Source of the DNA: Taibaiella lutea
GTDB taxonomy: Bacteria; Bacteroidota; Bacteroidia; Chitinophagales; Chitinophagaceae
Reading direction: 5' to 3'
NCBI RefSeq assembly: GCF_008629695.1
Contig: NZ_VWSH01000001.1
Location: 1,577,990 to 1,641,989 of the forward strand
DNA length: 64,000 nucleotides
Shown here: positions 44,796 to 52,719 of the stretch, in pieces
Layout: every line of letters starts with the position of its first letter
How positions within the stretch are numbered: the stretch's first letter is position 1
The notes under the pieces: model-generated
Told to the model about the DNA's origin: nothing
What the model saw: only the letters and a program-made list of their open reading frames with translations
Database searches by the model: none
Position numbers and translations under genes: made by a program

Positions 44796-45419
44796 TTATT
44801 TAATAAAATCCTTAAATAAACAAATCAATACAATCCAGAGTGTCGGTAGATATGCTGCCAATTCTGCTCTCATTATTTTCAAAGCCTTTCCCATCTGGTT
44901 CTCTATTGTTTTCACTGAAAGCTGCAAACGTTCTGCAATCTCTTTATATTTCAACTCCTCATACCGGCTCAATTGAAATATAGTGCGGCATTGCTCCGGC
45001 AACTTATTCAGGGCTATTCTTATTTTTCCCTCCAATTCTTTTGTATCAATATCCTTGTGATGATTATTGGAAGATTCCGTCATGGTATGTTTCACAAAAG
45101 ATACATGTGCCTGTTTCACCTTTTCATGTTTTAAAAAATTAATGGATTCGTTATAAACCGATCGGTAGAGATATGCCTGAATAGAACTGTTTATTTCAAT
45201 ATTTGCTCTCTTTTCCCATAATTTCAAAAACACCTGTTGCACCATTTCTTCCGCATGTTCATAATCTGTCAGAATGGAATTGGCGTAGGCATGTAAAGCC
45301 TTAAAATGCGCTTTGTACACATTTTCAAAAACTTTTTCAGAAATCCCCTGTTGGTTTAACTCCATAAATGGCGCCTGCTTATATGCCCCAAAGTTAGCAG
45401 GAAGTATCAATGTTTCCAT
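44796..45419 (-). CDS. ECF-type RNA polymerase sigma factor
   Basis: Sigma-70 region 2 (FENVYKAHFKALHAYANSILTDYEHAEEMVQQVFLKLWEK) and region 4 (LPEQCRTIFQLSRYEELKYKEIAERLQLSVKTIENQM), followed by a hydrophobic C-terminal tail common in Bacteroidota ECF factors. It is co-transcribed with the FecR anti-sigma gene. Length is 207 aa from ATG 45419; a start at 45365 (MELNQQ, 189 aa) is equally likely. The CATGGGGGTAA motif is 27 nt upstream, suggesting that it may control its own promoter. Confidence 0.92.
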   Translation of the reverse strand: METLILPANFGAYKQAPFMELNQQGISEKVFENVYKAHFKALHAYANSILTDYEHAEEMVQQVFLKLWEKRANIEINSSIQAYLYRSVYNESINFLKHEKVKQAHVSFVKHTMTESSNNHHKDIDTKELEGKIRIALNKLPEQCRTIFQLSRYEELKYKEIAERLQLSVKTIENQMGKALKIMRAELAAYLPTLWIVLICLFKDFIK

Positions 45420-45445
45420 TAATGATAAGATACCTTAAAGGCACA

Positions 45446-45456
45446 TTACCCCCATG
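45446..45456 (-). promoter_or_regulatory. CATGGGGGTAA motif upstream of the sigma gene
   Basis: This is identical over 11 nt to the motif before the 394-aa repeat protein gene. A TTTTC run lies 6 nt upstream of it, as at the other copy (7 nt). No TAnnTTTG box is seen in this gap. Confidence 0.45.
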
Positions 45457-45639
45457 CGCTCCGAAAATTATTCGATTGCTGCTTTTATCAGAGAAATTAA
45501 TTTTAGTAATTCTCATAAATTTAGTTCCACTATATAGCTTCTGTTTTGCAAAAACTATCCTAAGAAATGAAAATGCAATGCATCAAAGCTTTCATTTTAA
45601 GCCGGAAAAAATTACATTTGATAAACTAAAATTGCAATT

Positions 45640-46074
45640 ATGGGATTCGTAAAGGAATTTAAAGAGTTCGCCGTAAAAGGCAATGTAATGGATTTGGCTG
45701 TCGGTGTCATTATTGGCGGTGCATTTGGTAAAATTATTGACAGCGTTGTCAATGATTTAATCATGCCATTGGTTTCGGGTATTATCGGTTCTCCTGATTT
45801 TACCAACAAATACTATGTCATTAAAGGAACGGTTCCTGAAGGCACTTCTCTTGCCGAAGCCCGAAAAATTGCAGACACAGCCATTTTTGCTTATGGTAAT
45901 TTCATTACCGTATTCATTAACTTCCTGTTACTTGCGTTCGTTATTTTTATGATGGTGAAAGGCATGAATAGCCTGAAACGCAAACAGGAACAAGCTCCTG
46001 CTGCTCCGCCGGCACCTTCAAGCACGGATGTATTGCTGACAGAAATCCGTGATGAGTTAAAAAAGAAAAACTAA
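45640..46074 (+). CDS. mscL: Large-conductance mechanosensitive channel MscL
   Basis: Pentameric channel that opens in response to membrane tension. The N-terminal amphipathic helix ([44 protein letters not shown]) contains the TM1 pore motif; TM2 is [24 protein letters not shown]-like, and the C-terminal bundle has a Pro/Ala linker before the [11 protein letters not shown] helix. Length is 144 aa, normal. The gene has its own terminator and is divergent from the sigma operon. Confidence 0.95.
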   Translation: MGFVKEFKEFAVKGNVMDLAVGVIIGGAFGKIIDSVVNDLIMPLVSGIIGSPDFTNKYYVIKGTVPEGTSLAEARKIADTAIFAYGNFITVFINFLLLAFVIFMMVKGMNSLKRKQEQAPAAPPAPSSTDVLLTEIRDELKKKN

Positions 46075-46095
46075 GTTTGCAATAATTTCCTGTAT

Positions 46096-46119
46096 CCCCG
46101 GAAACGAAAATTTCCGGGG
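46096..46119 (+). terminator. Terminator of mscL
   Basis: The stem ccccggaaa / tttccgggg with a 6-nt loop is followed by tttatttt, just after the stop codon and before the GGGPS-like gene. Confidence 0.85.
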
Positions 46120-46139
46120 TTTATTTTAACTCTGAAAAC

Positions 46140-46904
46140 ATGCGAATAGCGACTGTATATCCACAATTCAAACAATTAAAAGCGGAAAACAAGAACGCCT
46201 TTGCAGTGCTGATTGACCCTGATAGCATTACACCATCATCTATTCAGCGCATAGCCGAATTGTGCAATGAAGCACAGGTTGATTTTGTATTCATCGGTGG
46301 AAGCATTATGGTTACAACGCATGTAGATATCTGTATTCAGGAATTTAAAAAACAGAGTAATATACCATTAGTATTGTTTCCGGGAAGTCCTTCGCAGGTT
46401 TCTCCATCGGCAGATGCTTTATTATATCTATCCCTGATTTCAGGCCGTAACCCCGATTTGCTTATTGGCCAGCACGTTATTTCCGCACCGGGTATTAAAG
46501 CCAGCGGCCTGGAAGTAATCAGTACCGGATATATGGTGATTGATGGAGGTGTGCCAACTACAGTTTCCTATATGAGTCATTCTGCTCCGATTCCTGCAAA
46601 TAAACCTGATGTAGCGCTTTGTACTGCCTGGGCCGGAGAATTGCAGGGCAAACATGTTATTTACATGGATGCCGGAAGTGGTGCTCAATTTCCTATCAGC
46701 AAAGAAATGATTCACAAAGTCAGCTCTAATATTGATATTCCTTTAATTGTCGGTGGCGGCATCCGTACGCCTGAAAAGGTTTATGAAAATTGCAAAGCTG
46801 GCGCACAAGTAGTGGTTGTAGGGAATGCTATTGAAAAAGATTTGAATCTGATTAAGGAAATGAGCGTAGCCACGAAAGAAGGTATTGCAGGACAAATTTC
46901 CTGA
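46140..46904 (+). CDS. Geranylgeranylglyceryl phosphate synthase-like prenyltransferase (PcrB family)
   Basis: TIM-barrel enzyme that joins glycerol 1-phosphate to a polyprenyl diphosphate. It has FAVLIDPDS at the start, FIGGSIMVT, VLFPGSPSQVSPSADALLYLSLISGRNP, TGYMVIDGG, YMDAGSGAQFPIS and the phosphate-binding IVGGGIRTPEKV. The GGGP synthase group is archaeal but also occurs in Bacteroidota, where the product's role is unclear. At 254 aa it matches group II bacterial homologues. Chain length cannot be assigned without structural comparison. Confidence 0.9.
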   Translation: MRIATVYPQFKQLKAENKNAFAVLIDPDSITPSSIQRIAELCNEAQVDFVFIGGSIMVTTHVDICIQEFKKQSNIPLVLFPGSPSQVSPSADALLYLSLISGRNPDLLIGQHVISAPGIKASGLEVISTGYMVIDGGVPTTVSYMSHSAPIPANKPDVALCTAWAGELQGKHVIYMDAGSGAQFPISKEMIHKVSSNIDIPLIVGGGIRTPEKVYENCKAGAQVVVVGNAIEKDLNLIKEMSVATKEGIAGQIS

Positions 46905-46968
46905 TATGGATTTTAATTCCCCCTACCATTAAAATTTGCTTCCGTAACTTCGCAGCAAATTTCAAAAT

Positions 46969-47838
46969 TTGAAACCGGTACATTTTATAGCAATTTTTGT
47001 GGCATTAGGTCTTATTGCTGCATTATATTTTGGTGGGAACACCTTAAAGCCTAAAGAGAATAAACCTGCACCTGCTGGCCCTATGGCCGGTGGCGGCACA
47101 CCCGGCGAAATGCAAGCCAGCATGGTTGATATTCCCGAACCTGCAAACTTTGATACTTTATTGGCAAATGCCAAAATGAAACTTTCACCGGCAGCACAAG
47201 CCGAAATAAGCAGGCAGGAAAATACGATAACAAGAGGCGATGTAAAAGAACAGAAAGTATTGGCTTTAGAGACTTTGGCTAAGCTTTGGCAGAATAATAA
47301 AAACCGTGCAATTGCAGCTTATTATTTCGCCGAAAGCGGAAAATTGGAAAATTCACAGAAAAAGCTGAACTTTGCCGCCCATTTGTTAGCGGAGGAGATG
47401 CATGAGGAGAAAAATCCGAATTACAAACAATGGATGGCAACAGTTGCTATAAGTTCTTTACAACAAAGCATAGCCTTGAATCCAAGTGATACAAGCCGCA
47501 TTGACCTTGCGGATATATATATCAACGGAACAGGCGAAACAATGAAAGGAATTGAACAATTACTTACAATTGTAAGACAGGATTCCACAAATATTCCTGC
47601 CAATGTGATTTTGGGCAGAATGGCTGTTGAGTCGGGACAATTGGACAAAGCAATAGCAAGAGGCGAAACTATTTTGCGTGTAGATAAAAATAATATCGAA
47701 GCACATTTATTTCTTGCCGAAGCTTATAAAAGAAAAGGCGACACCCAAAAAGCAAAAGCGCTTTTTGAAGAAGCCAAAACTATCATGAAGAATCCGAGTT
47801 TCAGTAAAGATTTGGATGCGTACATGAAAACTTTTTAA
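46969..47838 (+). CDS. Membrane-anchored TPR protein (289 aa)
   Basis: A TTG start gives MKPVHFIAIFVALGLIAALYFGG, a clear N-terminal membrane anchor; the first in-frame ATG lies well inside the protein. A Pro/Gly/Ala linker follows, then helical TPR-like repeats with KEKALA-type motifs (NIPANVILGRMAVESGQLDKAIARGETILRVDKNNIEAHLFLAEAYKRKGDTQKAKALFEEA). No partner is evident. It probably acts as a periplasmic scaffold. The 64-nt gap to the GGGPS-like gene allows co-transcription. Confidence 0.78.
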   Translation: MKPVHFIAIFVALGLIAALYFGGNTLKPKENKPAPAGPMAGGGTPGEMQASMVDIPEPANFDTLLANAKMKLSPAAQAEISRQENTITRGDVKEQKVLALETLAKLWQNNKNRAIAAYYFAESGKLENSQKKLNFAAHLLAEEMHEEKNPNYKQWMATVAISSLQQSIALNPSDTSRIDLADIYINGTGETMKGIEQLLTIVRQDSTNIPANVILGRMAVESGQLDKAIARGETILRVDKNNIEAHLFLAEAYKRKGDTQKAKALFEEAKTIMKNPSFSKDLDAYMKTF

Positions 47839-47975
47839 TAAAAATTAAAAAGTCAAAAATTAAAAATGAGGAAAGCAGTGTAAAAATCAGACAATAAATG
47901 TTGTTCTTTGATTTTACTTGCATTTTGAATTTATATAATACAATAACATTTATTAACAACAAAATTATTTGAGCT

Positions 47976-48071
47976 ATGCCAAGTGGTAAAAAAAGAAAAC
48001 GTCATAAGATTGCAACGCATAAACGTAAAAAACGTTTGAGAAAAAATCGCCATAAAAGCAAGAAGAAATAA
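47976..48071 (+). CDS. AURKAIP1/COX24 (mS38/bS22-like) ribosomal small basic protein, 31 aa
   Basis: A very short, extremely basic frame: MPSGKKRKRHKIATHKRKKR followed by LRKNRHKSKKK. It closely matches the DUF1713/AURKAIP1-COX24 proteins conserved in Bacteroidota, which are related to the mitochondrial ribosomal protein mS38 and to bS22. There is a normal ATG and TAA stop, and no other coding frame in the spacer. It precedes the RNase E/G gene, a placing I recall from other genomes of the phylum, and probably binds the 30S subunit. Confidence 0.85.
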   Translation: MPSGKKRKRHKIATHKRKKRLRKNRHKSKKK

Positions 48072-48375
48072 AAACAGCCAGTTAAAGAACAGCACTTTTT
48101 ATATTAAAACAGCTGCCTGATTTTTTACTGATTTGTGAAATGTTAACCCGGGATTTCCGACTCTCAGAGCGGGTTTCGGGTTGCATTTTTTTGTAGCCTT
48201 TCTGATGTGGCTACCCTTGCTTGTGTTATATTTTGCCAAAGAAAATACTCATTTTATTAAATTTTAATAGAGTGCGGACTTATTTAATTGGCAGAATAAT
48301 TTGAGATGAATAAAGTTGATTGTAAAGCATTTGTTTTTACAATACAACATTTGACAGAACGACAAAAAAGATATC
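48072..48375 (+). promoter_or_regulatory. 304-nt spacer/leader before the RNase E/G gene
   Basis: No coding frame. It contains a possible attenuator or terminator region (aacccg ... cgggtt with a T7 run at about 48186-48192) and a perfect 6-bp hairpin gtagcc / ggctac at 48193-48214. RNase E mRNA in enterobacteria carries a self-regulating 5' leader, so a structured leader here would be sensible, but this is only inference. Confidence 0.35.
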
Positions 48376-49932
48376 ATGAACAAAGAAATGATTATCAATG
48401 CGTCGGACGATGGTGTGGAAATTGCGCTTTTAGAAGATAAGAAACTTGTAGAGCTTCATTACGAACATAACAATTCGGCATTTGCCGTAGGCGATTTATA
48501 TCTTGGCAAAGTTAAAAAACTGATGCCGGGCCTGAATGCAGCTTTCGTGGACGTTGGTTTCGAAAAAGATGCATTCCTGCATTATACGGATTTAAGTCCT
48601 TATATAAAATCATTGTTGAAGTTTACTCAGCAATCCATAAAGTCGCAGGACCCAAATGGATTTGATTTTGGTAAATTCCAGAATGAGCAGGAAATTTTAA
48701 AGACAGGTAAAATTACCGATGTTCTAAACCAAAAACCGGAAATAGTTGTTCAGATTTTAAAAGAACCTATTTCATCAAAAGGCCCAAGGTTAAGTTGCGA
48801 GCTTTCTTTTCCGGGAAGATTTGTGGTATTGACACCTTTCAACAATTTTGTTTCTGTTTCCCGTAAAATACATTCGGGAGAGGAACGCAAGCGATTGCAA
48901 AAAATTGTGGAAAGCATCAAACCTAAGAATTTCGGAGTGATTGTAAGAACTGCCGCCGAAGGCAAGAATACTGCTGAGTTGCATGCCGACTTAATGGATC
49001 TTGCCGAACAATGGCGCAGTATTCAACTGAACCTGAAAGATGCCAAACCGCCTAAACGCATTATGAGCGAGCAGGCAAAAACCACATCCATCCTCCGGGA
49101 TTTGCTGAATGAAAGTTTTCAGCGCATTGTAGTAAATGAAAAAGGAATTTTGCAGGAAACCAAAGAGTATATTTCCCGCATTGCTCCCGAAAAAGAAGAA
49201 ATTGTACAGTTATACCAGAACGGACAGGGGATCTTTGACTTTTATGGTGTAACACGTCAGGTGAAAGCCGCTTTTGGCAAAACCGTAAACATGGGCAGCG
49301 GTGCTTATCTCATCATTGAGCATACCGAAGCGCTACATGTGATAGACGTAAACAGCGGCACCCGCGGCCCCGATGGAAACCAGGAGGAAAGTGCCCTGAA
49401 AACCAATCTGGAAGCAGCCGAGGAGATTGCCAGGCAGTTAAGATTGCGTGATATCGGAGGCATTATCATCATCGATTTCATCGACATGAAATTGCCCGAT
49501 AACAAGAAAAAGTTATTTGAAGCGATGAGCGAATTTATGACGGGCGACCGCGCACGTCATACCATTTTACCGATTTCAAAATTCGGACTGATGCAGATTA
49601 CGCGTCAACGTCTGAGACCTGAAATCAAGATTACAACTTCCGAGGTTTGCCCGAGTTGTAAAGGAACTGGTAAAATAGGGCCTTCGTTATTGATTACGGA
49701 TGAACTGGAGAAAGATTTCCATTATCTGATCAATCAGGGTCATCGCAAATTGAAATTGCATGCGCATCCTATGTTGATAGCTTATATCAAAGACAAAGGA
49801 TTCTGGCGTTCCCTGCAATGGAAATGGTACCGTAAGCATAACGTATGGTTGGAACTTTATACCGACAATAATTATCAGCTTACAGAATATTACTTCTTTG
49901 ATAAGAAGACCGATGAGGTAATTAAATTGTAA
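48376..49932 (+). CDS. rng: Ribonuclease E/G family endonuclease (Rng-type)
   Basis: Single-strand RNA endonuclease used in rRNA processing and mRNA decay. It has an S1 domain (about 35-130), the 5'-sensor/RNase H-like core, and the catalytic site with Asp in HVIDVNSGTRG and in IIIIDFIDMKL. The Zn-link CPSCKGTGKIG has both cysteines. The length of 518 aa and the lack of the long acidic C-terminus make it RNase G-like. It is preceded by the 31-codon ribosomal protein gene and an unusually long leader, and followed by a strong terminator. Confidence 0.93.
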   Translation: MNKEMIINASDDGVEIALLEDKKLVELHYEHNNSAFAVGDLYLGKVKKLMPGLNAAFVDVGFEKDAFLHYTDLSPYIKSLLKFTQQSIKSQDPNGFDFGKFQNEQEILKTGKITDVLNQKPEIVVQILKEPISSKGPRLSCELSFPGRFVVLTPFNNFVSVSRKIHSGEERKRLQKIVESIKPKNFGVIVRTAAEGKNTAELHADLMDLAEQWRSIQLNLKDAKPPKRIMSEQAKTTSILRDLLNESFQRIVVNEKGILQETKEYISRIAPEKEEIVQLYQNGQGIFDFYGVTRQVKAAFGKTVNMGSGAYLIIEHTEALHVIDVNSGTRGPDGNQEESALKTNLEAAEEIARQLRLRDIGGIIIIDFIDMKLPDNKKKLFEAMSEFMTGDRARHTILPISKFGLMQITRQRLRPEIKITTSEVCPSCKGTGKIGPSLLITDELEKDFHYLINQGHRKLKLHAHPMLIAYIKDKGFWRSLQWKWYRKHNVWLELYTDNNYQLTEYYFFDKKTDEVIKL

Positions 49933-49956
49933 TTATTTCCAAGGTAAAGAAATTGA

Positions 49957-49983
49957 AAATGCCCGGCTCATCGCCGGGCATTT
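49957..49983 (+). terminator. Rho-independent terminator of rng
   Basis: An 11-bp stem (aaatgcccggc / gccgggcattt) with a 5-nt loop and a run of Ts, 25 nt after the stop codon. Confidence 0.9.
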
Positions 49984-50081
49984 TTTTATTATTACAAAAT
50001 ACCTGTCAAGATTAAGGGAAGTTAAATATTATGAAAATAATAAGCATTTTATTACATTGCAATTCATAAACCTCTGTAACT

Positions 50082-50612
50082 ATGAAAAAAGCAATACTCT
50101 CTTTATTTGCACTAACAACTGCCTGGGCTGTTGGTGCACAAGGTGTTTCCATCAAGACAAAAGACGATGGCAGGTTTTTATATGGCAATAGCATCCATTT
50201 TGAAGCCGGTGGACATGGTTTGGTATATTCTCTGAATTATGAAAGAAACATTATAAATACCAGGCATTTCAAAACCTCTATGCAAGTTGGCTTGTCGCTT
50301 TATCCGGGGGCCCTTGATTTGGTAAGTAATGTATGGATTCCCTATTCTATTAATCAATTATTTTCCCTGAACCAACATCATATTGAAACAGGTATAGGAC
50401 TTGTGCTGACACAAAGCGCAAACGGATTTGCAGAAGGGCGGGGCATTAATAAATACTTCAATACTTATTATTCAGCAAAAATTGGTTACCGTTACCAGAA
50501 ACCTAATGGAAGGATGACTTATAAAGTTCTGTTCACACCTTTATGGGAGAAAATATATAATTATACAGAATTTCATCCTTTGGGTGCTTTTTCTATCGGT
50601 TATAATTTTTAG
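50082..50612 (+). CDS. Exported hypothetical protein (176 aa), barrel-like
   Basis: Signal peptide MKKAILSLFALTTAWAVGAQ, then alternating strands (HFEAGGHGLVYSLNYERNI, TSMQVGLSLYPGALDLVSNVWIPYSI, GIGLVLTQS, AKIGYRYQKPNGRMTYKVLFTPLW) that end in SIGYNF, a typical outer-membrane barrel terminus. This suggests a small 8-10-strand barrel. The family is not recognised. It converges with the LTA synthase-like gene with a 2-nt gap between stops. Confidence 0.65.
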   Translation: MKKAILSLFALTTAWAVGAQGVSIKTKDDGRFLYGNSIHFEAGGHGLVYSLNYERNIINTRHFKTSMQVGLSLYPGALDLVSNVWIPYSINQLFSLNQHHIETGIGLVLTQSANGFAEGRGINKYFNTYYSAKIGYRYQKPNGRMTYKVLFTPLWEKIYNYTEFHPLGAFSIGYNF

Positions 50613-50614
50613 AA

Positions 50615-52603
50615 TCACTTCACTTTATTCTTCAGCAACATATATCGTGCCGTCTGGAAATAAGCTTCTGTAAGCTGATGATAAAACTGTTTGGAATCAT
50701 CATGCAGATTTACGGGTTTATTATTAAGAATACTCCAGATCTGCGGAGGAAATTTGCCTGCAATATCATAATTATAAAACACATCATTATTTACAATTCC
50801 GATACGTTTCTTATCGGGATTGTAAATGAATGCCGCCTGTAATCCTTTATTTTCCTGAATGTTTTTACTCAATAAATCCCTTCCTAAAGTTGTGTTGCGA
50901 TAAGCAACCTTTGCGAGTCCGGCAGCAGTAGGCAATACATCGCATTGACTCACCGGGAAATCATATTCCTGATGCTGAAAAATTTCAGGAGCATAGAACA
51001 GCAAAGGCACATGCATGCTTGTCAGTTCTTTTGTCCAGGCTTGCGGGAACATATTACCGGCATCACCACCAATACCATGATCTCCTACAAAAACAAAAAT
51101 GGTATTCCTGAAATAACTTTCCTTTTTGGCGGCTTCTATGAATTTCTTAAAGCAGAAATCTGTGTAACGGAAGGCATTATATTCGTCTTCCGATTCAAAA
51201 CCGAATTGATGCAGGCTGTCGGCAGTAATATGTTGAACTTTAAATTCAGCTTTATCTTCATCAGGGATGGTATATGGCCTGTGATTATCGGCAGTCTGCA
51301 CAACAGCAATAAATGGCTTCTGTTGCTTTGCGAAAATTTTATTGGCGGCCAATAAAAGGTTTTTATCGCTTACACCCCATACATCCACTTTTGCAGCATC
51401 ATAATCATCCTGTTCGTAAATATGCAAATCGTGAATACTATTTGTAAGGAAACCCCGGATATTAGCCCAGCTGAGGCTTCCGCCAATCATGTAATATTTT
51501 TCATAGCCCGAAAAGTCATTCATGATAGTATGTTGGTTTACAGCAGAAGGATTACGGCTTGAAGTCCTTGATAAATCGACATCGGGAATGCCCGTGACAG
51601 TTGTCCATACGCCGCGGGCCGTTCCATAACTTGGTGTAAAACATCTGTTGAAAAAGATACCCTGCTTACACATTTCATCGAAATAAGGTGTTGTGTTCAA
51701 GGGATTGCCATACATCGAGCTTTTATAACTGCTGAACGATTCGCAAATAACTACTACTACATTCCGTGCTTCACTCAATTGTGTATCTGGTTTTACGATG
51801 CGTTCAAAATTAAGATTGCTGCTGTCCGGTTCCGTTATGCCCAGATAAGTCACCATCAATGGATAAGCTGCTTTTACCTTTTTCAGATCATAAGTAGATT
51901 GGCGAAATTCCAGAGAGCTGGCGAAAGATTGAAAAGGATTCAGCGCGGCATTGGAAGCATAATCATTACCCATAGAAAAAGCGTCGCTCCAGCGTAAGGG
52001 ATATTGACCGACGCGGCCAAAAATCAATAATGCAAGCAACAAGAAATAACCTATCCCATAAATACCTTTGGATTGCCTGGTTAGAACAATATTGTCCTTT
52101 TTTATTTTCCTGTATAATAGTTTTATTATGAAAAGAAATGCCAGCAATGCTATTACTATGGCAACTATTATTTTTATTACAGGATAAGTTTGCCACATCA
52201 TGCTTGCAGAAGTCTCTGCATCTGCAACGTAATTCAACAAGCTTGCATTCAATCTTTCGTTCAGGTAAGCATAGTTAGCAAAATCTACAGCGTAAAAAAT
52301 ACCGATTATGATAATAAACACGCTCCATACGATCAAAGCAAACCTTTTACCTGCGCGTGTTTCAAAAGGATTCAAGAACGGAACAAGGCCTTTTAAAAAT
52401 AAAATCAGACTGACGATTGCTATAATCCTTGCATCAAAGCGAAGCCCCAACCATAATATTTCAGCAACAGGGACAGGCTGACTTCCGGATGGTGCAGGAA
52501 ATATATTCAGGAATACAATGCGCAAAACCGTCATTAAAAGAAGGAATAAAATGCCACAGCCCAAAAGCCATTTTATATTTTTAGGAACCGCAAATTGCTT
52601 CAA
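50615..52603 (-). CDS. LTA synthase/sulfatase-fold family transferase (LtaS-like)
   Basis: Five N-terminal membrane helices (within about residues 10-200), then an alkaline phosphatase-fold domain. VVVICESFSSYKSSMYG supplies a metal ligand, SYGTARG carries the nucleophile Thr328, and VFVGDHGIGGDAGN completes the metal site. LtaS proteins polymerise glycerol phosphate; Gram-negative homologues transfer phosphate-linked head groups to periplasmic glycans or lipid A. The substrate here is unknown. The gene is divergent from a PAP2 phosphatase gene, with a -7 box between them. Confidence 0.85.
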   Translation of the reverse strand: MKQFAVPKNIKWLLGCGILFLLLMTVLRIVFLNIFPAPSGSQPVPVAEILWLGLRFDARIIAIVSLILFLKGLVPFLNPFETRAGKRFALIVWSVFIIIIGIFYAVDFANYAYLNERLNASLLNYVADAETSASMMWQTYPVIKIIVAIVIALLAFLFIIKLLYRKIKKDNIVLTRQSKGIYGIGYFLLLALLIFGRVGQYPLRWSDAFSMGNDYASNAALNPFQSFASSLEFRQSTYDLKKVKAAYPLMVTYLGITEPDSSNLNFERIVKPDTQLSEARNVVVVICESFSSYKSSMYGNPLNTTPYFDEMCKQGIFFNRCFTPSYGTARGVWTTVTGIPDVDLSRTSSRNPSAVNQHTIMNDFSGYEKYYMIGGSLSWANIRGFLTNSIHDLHIYEQDDYDAAKVDVWGVSDKNLLLAANKIFAKQQKPFIAVVQTADNHRPYTIPDEDKAEFKVQHITADSLHQFGFESEDEYNAFRYTDFCFKKFIEAAKKESYFRNTIFVFVGDHGIGGDAGNMFPQAWTKELTSMHVPLLFYAPEIFQHQEYDFPVSQCDVLPTAAGLAKVAYRNTTLGRDLLSKNIQENKGLQAAFIYNPDKKRIGIVNNDVFYNYDIAGKFPPQIWSILNNKPVNLHDDSKQFYHQLTEAYFQTARYMLLKNKVK

Positions 52604-52633
52604 TGAAATTTCTTTTTAGATAAAATAATACTG

Positions 52634-52641
52634 CAAAAATA
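52634..52641 (-). promoter_or_regulatory. Putative -7 box of the LtaS-like gene
   Basis: TATTTTTG on the minus strand fits TAnnTTTG, 31 nt upstream of the start. Confidence 0.4.
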
Positions 52642-52719
52642 GGCTTTACAGCTACACTATTTGTAAATTGCCGACTTATGTCCCCCTGTTTAACGTCCAC
52701 TTTTTTATTTGCTGACAAT

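Noticed and set aside
45410-45652. 80-codon frame between the sigma gene and mscL
   Set aside because: Overlaps the starts of both neighbours, has irregular composition and covers the shared promoter region.
50945-51355. Open frame of 136 codons antisense to the LtaS-like gene
   Set aside because: Opposite a gene with clear catalytic motifs; no independent support.
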